Part shown: piece by piece, positions 27,764 through 39,800 of the stretch
Layout: every line of letters starts with the position of its first letter
Position numbering within the stretch: position 1 is the first letter of the stretch
Source of the DNA: Nematostella vectensis
Taxonomy: Eukaryota; Cnidaria; Anthozoa; Actiniaria; Edwardsiidae
Assembly: GCF_932526225.1 (NCBI RefSeq)
Contig: NC_064037.1
Coordinates: 9,344,203-9,408,202 of the forward strand
DNA: 64,000 nucleotides
Direction of reading: 5' to 3'
Notes under the pieces: model-generated
What the model saw: the letters and a program-made list of their open reading frames with translations, nothing else
Told to the model about the DNA's origin: nothing
Database searches by the model: none
Position numbers and translations under genes: made by a program

Positions 27764-30700
27764 TCAGTATTCTTCTTGTTCGAAGTCCCCGTTGCCTTCT
27801 GCGTCAGGGCTTGCGAAACCGTCCTAAGACAAGAGAGGACAAGGGTTAAGACAGTTTAACACAGACGAAGCTTGTGCCTAAAGTATGGCGGGGCAATTAA
27901 TGGGGTAGGGAGAGGTAGGGGGACAAAATCCTCGATATCCCCTGAACGATCCCCCCCTAAACCTATAACCATCCCCCCTGAACCTATAACCATCCCCCCT
28001 GAACCTATAACCATCCCCCTAAACCTAAAACCATCCCCCCTGAACCTATAACCATCCCCCCTGAACCTATAACCATCCCTCCTGAACCTATAACCATCCC
28101 CCTGAACCTATAACCATCCCCCTCCTGAACCTATAACCATCCCCCCTGAACCTATAACCATCCCCCCTGAACCTATAACCATCCCCCCTGAACCTATAAC
28201 CATCCCGCCTGAACCTATAACCATCCCCCCTGAACCTATAACCATCCCCCCTGAACCTATAACCATCCCCCCTGAACCTATAACCATCCCCCCTGAACCT
28301 ATAACCATCCCCCCTGAACCTATAACCATCCCCCCAAACCTAAAACCATCCCCCCTGAACCTATAACCATCCCCCCTGAACCTATAACCATCCCTCCTGA
28401 ACCTATAACCATCCCCCCTGAACCTATAACCATCCCCCTGAACCTATAACCATCCCCCCTGAACCTATAACCATCCCCCCTGAACCTATAACCATCCCCC
28501 CTGAACCTATAACCATCCCTCCTGAACCTATAACCATCCCCCCTGAACCTATACCCATCCCCCTGAACCTATAACCATCCCCCCTGAACCTATAACCATC
28601 CCGCCTGAACCTATAACCATCCCCCCTGAACCTATAACCATCCCCCCTGAACCTATAACCATCCCCCTAAACCTATAACCATCCCCCCTGAACCTATAAC
28701 CATCCCCCCAGAACCTATAACCATCCCCTCCTGAACCTATAACCATCCCCCTGAACCTATAACCATCCCCCATGAACCTATAACCATCCCCCATGAACCT
28801 ATAACCATCCCCCCTGAAGCTATAGCCATCCCCCTGAACCTATAACCATCCCCCTCCTGAACCTATAACCATCCCCCTAAACCTAAAACCATCCCCCCTG
28901 AACCTATAACCATCCCCCCTGAACCTATAACCATCCCTCCTGAACCTATAACCATCCCCCCTGAACCTATAACCATCCCCCCTGAACCTATAACCATCCC
29001 CCCTGAACCTATAACCATCCCCCCTGAACCTATAACCATCCCCCCTGAACCTATAACCATCCCTCCTGAACCTATAACCATCCCTCCTGAACCTATAACC
29101 ATCCCCCTGAACCTGTAACCACCCCCCTGAACCTATAACCATCCCCCTCCTGAACCTATAACCATCCCCCTCCTGAACCTATAACCATCCCCCTGAAGCT
29201 ATAACCATCCCCCTGAACCTATAACCATCCCCCTCCTGAACCTATAACCATCCCCCTGAAGCTATAACCATCCCCCTGAAGCTATAACTATCCCTCCTGA
29301 AGCTATAACCATCCTTCCTGAAGCTATAACCATCCCCCTCCTGAACCTATAACCATCCCCCTGAAGCTATAACCATCCCCCTGAACCTATAACCATCCCC
29401 CTCCTGAACCTATAACCATCCCCCTCCTGAACCTATAACCATCCCCCTGAAGCTATAACCATCCCCCTGAACCTATAACCATCCCCCTCCTGAACCTATA
29501 ACCATCCCCCTGAAGCTATAACCATCCCCCTGAAGCTATAACTATCCCTCCTGAAGCTATAACCATCCTTCCTGAAGCTATAACCATCCCTCCTGAAGCT
29601 ATAACCATCCCTCATGAAGCTATAACCATCCCTCAAGAAGCTATAACCATCCCCCTGAAGCTATAACTATCCCTCCTGAAGCTATAACCATTCCCCTGAA
29701 GCTATAACTATCCCTCCTGAAGCTATAACCATCCCTCCTGAAGCTATAACCATCCCTCCTGAAGCTATAACCATCCCTCATGAAGCTATAACCATCCCTC
29801 ATGAAGCTATAACCATCCCTCATGAAGCTATAACCATCCCCCTGAACCTATAACCACCTCCCTGAACCTCGAAACTGGCCATTTCAAATAAAACGCCCCA
29901 GTCATGTACTGCTCTTTTATATTGGTTATAGGTCTTCACTCAATTATGCTACATAATTAGTTTGCAAATCTTGTTTCTCTACCTGTTCAAATTTATATAC
30001 AGACCCTTTCTTGATGAACAGTCCACATAAGCAAAATTTATCCTCATAATCATATGTAGTTTTGATAATATGAGTATGTCATGTTCATTAAAAAAATACC
30101 TGGCTGACTTAATAGGCCATTCCAGCTATAAGCCTGCACATGCATTACAATTTAAACCTTTTTTAACTAACAGAAATAGCTTCCACCAAACAAAGCGTGC
30201 GCTGCCTGGCAGTGGTTGAAGTAGGTTTCCAGGTAGAGTGGTTGCATATGCTTATAGCTTGAATGGCCTATTAAAATCTAAAGTATCTATAACAAATTGT
30301 ACCCTTAAAATATTTTTTTGCTATTAATGAAAGGCAAGTTCAATAAATCAACAGGATTAGCATAGCTTATTTCACTGCATAAAACTGTTGTCTGGAACTT
30401 TTTCTAGATAATAATAATGATAAATAATACAAATGTTAAGGAAAGCATTTCGAAAGAACATGCAAAGTGGCATATAGGCAAGCGGGCAATGGTGCAATGA
30501 GGCATGGGGGATTTCCAATGGCATGATTTGGGTATAAAAAATTAAAAGAACAATTCCTGGAGACCAGGGCTTACCCCTTCCTGCCAAGACGAGTGAGACA
30601 GCCAATCGGATTATAGAAACAAGCAGAGAGAACCACACATTAACACACATTCTTTAACTGGATGAAGAAGTAATAGCGCATGGGTATGAACGAAAACATG

Positions 30701-33700
30701 TTTTATCAATGACATGAAGTCAGTTTATAAGAACTGTTTGCTTGTTACTTGTTGAATCTTAAATGTAGCAGTATTATTAGTATTTTTAAACTCTAGAAGT
30801 TGCAGGTACTTGTTACTCCTTTTTATTATATGTTAATTGTTTTATGTTTACTTAATCATTTTAGTTAACTTTATCATTTTATTAGTTTTGTCATAAAGTA
30901 CATGACATGACATGAAATTATTACAATACTAATGAAGAATGCAATATGTTACAGTTACAACTGCTACCATTTCTACCATAAACAGTATAGCCCTAGAAGC
31001 CAGTATTTTTTACCTATAATTACAAGTCTGGTTTATACAACATCTGTTGTAATACCTGAATTTTGGCAATACATTGGCCAATTGTTTAAAACTTGATCAA
31101 TGAATATTCTTTTTAACGAAAGCAGTAATTTCTGCATAAATGATAAAATCATGCACTTCATGAGTTCAGTAAAACCAATGGAAACCCCAAGCCTTTTACA
31201 GCTATGCAGTGAAGGGCAGATTCTACAGTATGCAACAGTGAAAGGTGTTTCCACAGCAGCAGGGTAAATGTGTTTTCTATAAGAAACCAATATGTGGCTA
31301 CTTTCATCCAGATCTGTTTTAATACTGGACAATGTAAAAGCCCAAAAGGCATGCACAAACTAGTCTTTTCCACTATTAACTTGTGAATCATTTGAGATGA
31401 TTAGTTATATATATAGATACTGTCCCATAAATAAATTCCTACAGTTGAACGCTTTGAGGAAATTGAGTATTATAAAGTCTATATTATGTTAGAGTTTGAG
31501 TGTTAGAGCTCCATATAACAAAGACAGTGACTTTTTGTATGCTGTAGCAAAACCAATGCAGGTAAGAAGAGGCATTTCAAATGATAACTCTGTGTTTTTG
31601 TTTCTTATGGTTAGGGCTTATTCTTAGGGTTAGGGTGCAGGGGAAATGGAGCTTTCACAGTATGGCTGATGTTAGGAAACAGAACGAATTATCAATGGCC
31701 GCAAGTATGTACACACTACAATACTAATTGGTTTTCTCTAACATACCTCAGTGGCATAAAGGACAGCCAGAATTCTTTCAATGATTGGTGGTTTTTCAAC
31801 GCCTTCTTGATCTTGACAGAGAACCTCAATATCTCTCAGTTTACCAAAGTAGAAATCCCGCTCTTTTTCCAAGCCTTCAACTGTTGTCTTCAGTTCGTCA
31901 ATCTGTCAAAATGAAAGAATGGGTGGCGAGGTTTTTTTTCCTACCAACTCACCCAAAGGTTTCTGGGTGGATATAGCTAGCTATTGAGATGAGCATCTCC
32001 TTTACACAGGGCTTTATGTCACACACATCAAATAAACTTTTTATTTTCCTATGCTAGCCAACATCAATACATATGCAATGACAATAATATATATGGACTG
32101 TTTTTCCATGTGGGGCATAGACAGCTATGTACAATAGTTACAGTTACAAAGGACAGGGTATACATATAAGATATTAATTGGGTTATTCTGCCTAGTGTAG
32201 TCCCTCAGATTGGAAGACTCTCTAGATCGCCCACTTAAATTCCGGTAGAGTTTGAGACTCTTTTTAGCCTCCATTATTCCAAAGCGTGGCATGGATATAT
32301 TGAAAACTTGATTTCAAGAAATTCGTCTGCGGCCTTGGAAGTGCTAGGTTTGTCTCAATGTTTCTTACCTTATACCTTTTATCACAATTTATCACAATCA
32401 TAGCCATTTTAAGGTGAGGTGCAGCTTTGTCATTCAAAATTTTATACATTAAGATTCATTTTGCCCGTCGACACCTTGTTTCAAGTGATGGCCAGTTAAA
32501 TTTTCTCCATAATTTCTGTTGACGGCACTTCCTATTCTAAGCCTGTAATTATTCTGGCCTTGGGTTGAATAAAGAGGCTTAAACAAAGGAATAATCTCTT
32601 TGTTCTTACTTCATTTAACAGGTCTTTATTTGCTTGTTTTGCAGCTGATCCTGGAGGCGGCTTCATTCTTGAGGCGATTCCGCCTGCGGGTGCTGCTGCA
32701 GTTGCTCTACTTGGTGCAGTAGGCTTTCTTGCTGCTGCAGGTTGTTTGTCTAATGTTCATATTAAAAAGAACAGAGCTAGGGATTATGAGCCTGTTAGCA
32801 GGGGTCCATTTTTAGCACATGATGCGTAACAGTGGCCCTTGAGGTCAGGTGTTTTCTCCAAACCTCACTTAAAGCCAAGGGACATGGGGTACAAAGATTA
32901 ATTTAAACATGAACGTGCACTATTAAAGGTTGGTTCTCAACGACGTAGCAGTCTATATAGATACCATCTTACTGAGGTAGCAGTCTATACAGATACCATC
33001 TTACTGAGGTAGCAGTCTATATAGATACCATCTTACTGAGGTAGCAGTCTATATAGATACCATCATACTGAGGTAGCAGTCTATAAAGATACCATCTTAC
33101 TGAGGTAGCAGTCTATAAAGATACCATCTTACTGAGGTAGCAAGATACCATCTTACTGAGGTAGCAGTCTATAAAGATACCATCTTACTGAGGTAGCAGT
33201 CTAGTGTATATAGATACCATCTTACTGAAGTAGCAGTCTATATAGATACCATCTTACTGAGGTAGCAGTCTATATAGATACCATCTTACTGAGGTAGCAG
33301 TCTACATAGATACCATCATACTGAGGTAGCAGTCTATAAAGATACCATCATACTGAGGTAGCAGTCTATATAGATACCATCTTACTGAGGTAGCAGTCTA
33401 GTGTATATAGATACCATCTTACTGAAGTAGCAGTCTATATAGATACCATCTTACTGAGGTAGCAGTCTATATAGATACCATCTTACTGAGGTAGCAGTCT
33501 ATATAGATACCATCTTACTGAGGTAGCAGTTTACATAGATACCATCATACTGAGGTAGCAGTCTATAAAGATACCATCATACTGAGGTAGCAGTCTATAT
33601 AGATACCATCTTACTGAAGTAGCAGTCTATATAGATACCATCTTACTGAGGTAGCAGTCTATATAGATACCATCTTACTGAGGTAGCAGTCTATATAGAT

Positions 33701-35275
33701 ACCATCTTACTGAGGTAGCAGTCTATATAGATACCATCTTACTGAGGTAGCAGTCTATATAGATACTATCTTACTGAGGTAGCCATCTACATAGATACCA
33801 TCATACTGAGGTAGCAGTCTATAAAGATACCATCATACTGAGGTAGCAGTCTATAAAGATACCATCTTACTGAGGTAGCAGTCTATAAAGATACCATCTT
33901 ACTGAGGTAGCAGTCTATATAGATACCGTCTTACCTAGGGAGCTTCCAGAACCTACAGCTTTTCTCTTCACCACATTCGGACCAGCGTCTGTTTGGCCAT
34001 GGCGTGCTTCTACAGCATTATATTCCTGGCCTCCATAGTTTGCATCAAAGAACTTTTTGAACCATTGCAAAAATTCAAAATTGTCTTGGAATCTTCCTTT
34101 TACAAGCTTGTCGACAGGGATGATCTACGAAAAATATCATTACATAGTTCAAGCAAACTTGAAAACTTTACAGTATTTCATGATGCATGAGAGGTGTGAC
34201 AAAAAAAACTTATATAACTAAGATTTGCCATGTGTTCAATTTTTATAAAAAAGATCTTTGCTGTTTCAGGGTATCAATAGCTATAACCCCCTATATTTTA
34301 AGATAGAAGGAAATTATATAAGTACAACGAATCCGGCCCCCAGTTTTAAAACCCTTGCTTCGGCTTTGTTTCTTGGTGTTCTAATCAATATATTGAATAA
34401 CTCATGTGGTTTTATCCATTAACAAGCCAAAGAAAAACTTAAAACTTTATCCAAAAATGCTGATATAACCCGTTTGAGCCACTTCCGTCTCCCATTCATA
34501 AATAATGCCACGCAAAAATAATCTCACGTCATCCTCAATTATAATTGTATGCAGCAGAAACGAAGAATTTGCCATTTCCAATCTTTACAAAATCTGAATG
34601 ATAAAATTATTTCTTTGAGTATTTCCCGCAAATGAAAAAGGTTAGACTAGGGGAGGGGTTCTTAGCAAGTACACTTACTTTATCGCATCCACATTTCTTA
34701 AATGCACTTTGTAAAATCTTGAAATTCGCGATGTATTCGTGTTCTTGCTTCGCACCAAATTTGACCTTCTTCAAAGGAACACAATCTGTTTAAAGATAGA
34801 TAAAAACTTTTACATATTGTAGTTTCTATAGCTCATTAATTTTAAATAAATTAACGTTACTATGGGTTCAAACCAAAGCATAAGCATCGTACGATGTATA
34901 ATGTTGCCACACAAAAATTGACATTTTGAAAGTCTTACTTTCAAATAGGAGATCCATAAACTGACAATATGCCGCCCCTGTAGTAAAAAAGATAAAAAAG
35001 GCAAAGAATGAAATCTGCCTCACAAATGTAACGCTTTAAATCATCGTTTAGTAGCATGATATTATGCTTCAAGTCCACAATATGGAAGCACATGGGATAA
35101 AACACAAGATACAACCAAAATGGCGGGCGAATCTATCTTGTACTTCCTACTCACCGGTGCAAAGTTGCTCGATTTTCGTGTAGTTTAACGTCAAAGTATC
35201 GTTTACCCAGGCAATCAAATCATGTCTACTAAGATTATCAGAAGTAACACTTGTGGAAAATACGTTTACGGCCAT
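27764..35275 (-). CDS. MAPRE: EB1-type microtubule plus-end tracking protein (MAPRE family)
   Basis: Seven exons join in frame: 35275-35155, 34977-34939, 34785-34679, 34124-33935, 32749-32610, 31902-31747 and 27823-27764; about 270 residues, the usual EB1 length. The N-terminal calponin-homology domain begins [20 protein letters not shown] with [58 protein letters not shown] and KFFDANY; it binds the microtubule lattice at growing ends. A basic Ala/Pro/Lys linker follows (exons 4-5). The EB homology coiled coil is exon 6 ([17 protein letters not shown]), which dimerises and recruits SxIP partners. The protein ends DFEQEEY, the EEY motif bound by CAP-Gly proteins. All donors and acceptors are GT-AG and phases match. 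Introns 4 and 6 hold large minisatellites. Which paralogue (1, 2 or 3) it represents cannot be told. Confidence 0.97.
27945..29872. repeat. About 21-bp G/C-strand-biased minisatellite in EB1 intron 6
   Basis: About 90 units of CCTGAACCTATAACCATCCC with 4-6 C. A second variant (GAAGCTATAACCATCCCTC) dominates from about 29180 on. The EB1-sense strand reads GGGGGGATGGTTATAGGTTC, so it has a G run every 21 bases. It ends about 120 bases from the acceptor of the last EB1 exon. The YRFRGDG and VIGSGGM open frames across it are artefacts. Confidence 0.97.
29873..31746 (-). other. EB1 intron 6, single-copy part
   Basis: AT-rich intron between the array and the donor of exon 6. No further exon was found; the phases of exons 6 and 7 match directly. 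Confidence 0.6.
32951..33934. repeat. 32-bp minisatellite abutting the EB1 exon 4 donor
   Basis: About 30 units. On the EB1 strand each runs GTAAGATGGTATCTATATAG then ACTGCTACCTCA. The exon 4 donor at 33934 is CCCTAG|GTAAGACGGTATC, so the intron's first bases are the first unit and every later unit carries another GTAAGA after CCTCA. Variants exchange TATATAGA for TTTATAGA; a few units are shorter or longer (near 33150 and 33205). Confidence 0.95.
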
Positions 35276-35600
35276 AATTTTTCCGTTTTTGGCCGATTTT
35301 TGTTTTGCTATCCCCGCGTATCACTCAAACTCTCTTGATGGAAATTTCGCAACGGAAACTCGGTCCCAGACCTTCGAAAGTGGGAGAGGCCGGAAGCCGA
35401 AGATAGAGAGGGGGGGCTCAAATCTAAAATATTTTTCCAGACACTAGACCCCTCCCTCCCGCCTACAAAAGTCTCAGATCTACATTAACAATGAAATGTA
35501 AATGCCTCTTTTTACTTTCAAACTAAAAATGTGAAAAAGACAGGGTGAGGGCTAAAAGGACCAGACAGACATATCGTTTGGCCACAGTGCGCAGGCGCGT
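35276..35600 (-). promoter_or_regulatory. Presumed EB1 5' flank
   Basis: Position immediately upstream of the EB1 start codon. It is locally GC-rich (AGAGGCCGGAAGCCGAAG near 35385). No defined core promoter element was identified. Confidence 0.3.
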
Positions 35601-35972
35601 CCCAAGGATTGGCTGAGGAGGTGTGCACAGTCACAGGAATTATATGGAATAAGCATAGAATATGGAATAAGCATAGAATTTTAAAATTCCTTTATAAAAA
35701 AATGACCCACTTTTTGGCCGCCTGCGCACCCCCTGTGTACGCGCCTGGAGCGTAAAGCGAACGCATCTATCTGCGCATTGATGCATGCCTTTAGTTTGGT
35801 CAAGCTCTATCAAAGTAAGTGTTAAATTCACTAGCGAATAAGGGAGGTGAGAGCTTATCAGCTTATGTTTGTAAAAATATCCAGATTTTACACATTTGCG
35901 TAATTTCTGTGTAATTATCTTAAACCAAGAGACCATGATAGGCTCTTGCTTAAACGCTGTTTACGCAATTCA

Positions 35973-36718
35973 TCCCATCTAGGGCTGCCCCAAAGATGCT
36001 CGGCAACTTTTGAGCAACTTTTAGGATTTGCGGCAACTTTTCTCTTTCCGGGCACTTTTGTTAATGTGCGCAAATTTGCTGCTTTTTGTGTTTTTTTCTT
36101 TTAGGGATATATTTAACTCAAAGGTGCAAATGTTTGCTTTTTTCTTGTTATTGATATCAGACTATTGGGCGTTAGCTATATACGAGCATGCAGTTTTGTT
36201 AGTTAGCGTTCCTCCCTACGATTTTTCAGTGACGTATAGATCAGTAGCGGAACCAGGGGTGGTGACGGGCTGACATGTTACCTCTTTCCCCCCCCCCCTT
36301 TTGGGCCCATAAAAGGAGATTTGAAAAAAAACAAAATAATAGTAATGCCTTACATGTTCTAATATATATTTATTTAGACCTAAAAAAAACATTCGCAAAA
36401 GAGGCTGTCAAGAAAGCATGCGTTGTTTTGTTGTTACATGAAGCCTATTTCATTGCATCATAATTAACTTTTATTTTAAAAATCTTGGAAAGAATAGTTT
36501 CTCTGCAACTTTGTAAAATGTAGTAAATTTAATGGCAGCTTTTAGTACACTTGGGACAATTTTTTCGGCAATTATCGCTCTTTTTTGGAGCATCTTTCCG
36601 GCAGCTTTTGCACAAGTTGTGGCAACTTTTGCAATTTTTGGGGCAACTTTTGGCAACTTTTTGGGAGTTTTGGAGCATCTTTTTAAGAAATTTGGAGAAT
36701 CTTTAGGACAACACTAAT
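35973..36718. repeat. Degenerate GGCAACTTTT-rich repeat region, possible old element
   Basis: Short GCAACTTTT motifs are clustered at both ends (36000-36060 and 36530-36670). The left edge CCCCAAAGATGCTCGGC and the right edge GGAGCATCTTT are loosely inverted. The 61-codon open frame at 36532 is this low-complexity tract read as protein. A remnant of a dispersed element is plausible but unproven. Confidence 0.4.
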
Positions 36719-36816
36719 CCCATCCCATATCCCCCAACCCCACCCTCTCTACAAATCGAACTATGCTGAGTTGTAAAGGTAAAAAAAAATAGATAAAGTA
36801 CAATACTTCATTTTAT

Positions 36817-39800
36817 TTACACGACAATACGAAAATTTGGTTTCTGGGCCTTAGGTTCGTTTTTAGATGAATAGTGCTTGACTATGAGTACAGAACTCAT
36901 ACAAAGTGATATAAAAATCAAGCCAAGAATAGCATTTAATAGAAACATCCAAATTTGCTGGTCTATTCTATCAAAGAGTGACAAGCTTTTGGCTAAAATA
37001 TAGGAACAGGACCTATAAATGAGGCTGTATGTTGTCCTTCTAACACGCTTGAAGCTAAGTAAAAAGAGGAGCAATGTAAGACTGCTAAGGATGGCATATG
37101 TTATAAGGTAGCAATATCTCTCTGGGAGCTTCAGGACAGATACACGGAATTGTCCACGCAAGTCTGTATCTAGAAACAAAAAACAGCAAATATTATTTTC
37201 CAACATTGGATTTTGTTGTTGTTGTTGTTTTCTTTGTGGGGGTGGGGGGCGTGCAATCATAGTGTCAAAGGCGGAGTCATATCATCTGAAAATGGATAGC
37301 GAGGATAGGAGGCCAGGGGATGGCCGGCCTGTGACGTGCCTGTCCAGAATTACACTATTTTGGTCACTCCATACGTACCAATAATACCAACACCAATTCC
37401 CATATTTTTGGTACCCATTCGGTAGCTACAGGTTGGCATGACATGCTCCCAAAAATGCATAGGGGGATAGCGCTGTACTTTATGAAACACCTCAAGATTC
37501 TGAGAATGAACAAAAGTAATCAGTAAAAAATGATTGGCACAATATGGAAGGAGTGGATTCTAGGGGCGTGGATTAGGTTGATATCTACCCCCTCCCACCA
37601 AAAAAAATTGCTGAAATTCTTATATGTTCTTTGAAAAATACATTTCTTTTAATGTTCATTGTCTTGTTTGTTCACCTCACAACCCCATCCAACTAACTTC
37701 TCTATATTTTCTTTCCGGGAACGAACCGATGAATATGGAGTAGGTTTTTTTCCTTGTCCTAGACAGGATATTTATTCTAAGCCTCTATGTCCTGAACAGG
37801 GTCTTGTTTTTTAAACTTTTATCTGAAATGTCAAGTAGAATGCCATTCAGAATCATGAGAATACTGAGGTTAGGGTGTCTTCCTGATTTCTGCGATTGTT
37901 TGCCCTTTTTTGTCCTAAACAGGGTATATTTTAGGGTTACAGACCCTTGGAGGCACCCCTATAACCAAACAGGGAAAAAGGTCCCCTCACCTACCAAGGG
38001 AGAATAATGTTGGGTCCTGAATTGTCAAGTAGAATGCCATTCAGAATCAAGAGAATCCTAAGGTTAGGTGGTCTTTCTGATTGCTGTGATTGTTTGCCAT
38101 TTTTTGTCCTAAACATGGTATATTTTAGGGTAACAGACCCTTAGAGGTACCCCGTACCCAAACAGGGAAAATAACAATGGATCCTTTACAACTAACCATA
38201 TGTAAATGTCCTGACACTGCGCCTTTGGGTTCAACTATTTGTAACAGCTGTAAAACACAAGGGTTCATTAATTTATTTTTCATGGAAAAAAAGTAGCTGC
38301 ATGTGACTGAGAATTGCAAGGCCGTGAACGATTCGTGAGTTACCCAGAATAGGGTTTCAGCTTCAGGATTTGAAGGTCAACAGTGACAAGGGTGCCCAAG
38401 AATATTTGTATTCTATCTGGGTTTCCTTTGACAGTGGAGCCCCATTAACATGAACACTGAAGGGAAACAAAAAAAAACAGTTGGAGGGTGGGGGTTGAGT
38501 TACCCAAGTAGAAATGGCCAGAATAAAAAAGGCTCTTAAAGGAAATTGAAGTCTTTTAGAGTCAGGGGGGAGTTACCCGAGTAAAGAGTAAGAGGATTGT
38601 TCTATCGTATGCCAAGGAAGGGGTGTCCCCTGGGGCAAAGTATGTTGATTGATACTGTCTTCTTTAAAGGGGCCTTGCAGTGGAAGGGGGGGGCACTGGG
38701 GGCACCAGTAGGGACATGGCTGTGCACCAAATTTTTTCTTAATGTTTCCGTATCATGCCCCCAGTTACAGTTTTGTTTTACATTTCTTTTGTTTTTAAGT
38801 ACTTACCTTTGTATAAAGAGGTTTTGGAAGGTGTGGGAGTGGGGCATGGGCTAGGATAATTTTCTTTGTAGTCTCCTTTAGAAGCATAGGCAGTTCTTTT
38901 TCAATGAAGTTATAAGTATCATTCTTGGCTTTCTTCTCTGTATTTGTAAAGGGTGTATATCTTATAAAACTTGCAGTATTTACCTAAAATAAATACAACA
39001 ACATTGTGCTGTTTTATTGCATGTTCAGGGGCAATGTTATTGTTTGTTTCAGCCTGTTTCAAAGCTAAGGGTTTGAATACATTTTTTAGATCAATTAAAA
39101 CAAAAATCATGTGGGATTTCAGCCTACTAACTTTTCCCCTGTAAGCATGGTGGTAAAGGGGGGTATAGATCACATTTCATGGAACGGGCAAAGTGGCTTT
39201 TTTCACGTTTCATAGACCGAAAAATGGCCTTTCAAGAAATCGTTAAATCATGTTTCTCAGACATTGAAATGGTCAATTTTCTGTTTTATGACAGTTAAAA
39301 ATGGCCTTTCACGAAAATACACTTTACCACCCTGTCAAAATGGCAGATCCAGAAGAAGGACAAGGGGGCCCTGGGCTCTAGGACCAAATATTTTTTTAAG
39401 AAATGCATGGGAGAATTTACCTCCAAGTAAATTTATGTTTTATATATTGATAACCCTCCTTTGGCTTGGTTCTCCTTTTTTTTTTAAGGGATAAAAACAA
39501 CATAAATAATCGGCCGAATCCAAGTAGAACAAAAAAAAAGAGAATTGGAAATGAAAAATAAAGAAAATATCAGTAACCTCTAAGCTTATTAAACGTCCAA
39601 TCAAATCCTCCAAAGGATGATAACACCTCTGATTGTTTTACTCTACCTTGACGAGTTGAACTGATCCAATATTGACAACACCATTTAGAGGACCAAAGTG
39701 CCTGATGAACCTGGACACTACACTTTTACTCATAACATCAAAGTCTTCTCCACCAATATCATTATCCCCAGCAAGGACAATAAAAGGCAGGTCTTTAGCA

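Noticed and set aside
27945-29872. Repetitive frames reading VIGSGGM or DGYRFRG
   Set aside because: Translation of a minisatellite in two frames; the region is EB1 intron between exons that join in phase.
32951-33934. let-7 microRNA gene cluster
   Set aside because: The unit resembles let-7, but no complementary arm forms a precursor hairpin; treated only as a similarity.
36532-36717. Small hydrophobic protein starting MAAFSTLGTIF
   Set aside because: The frame is a low-complexity GGCAACTTTT repeat; the opposite strand is open too.
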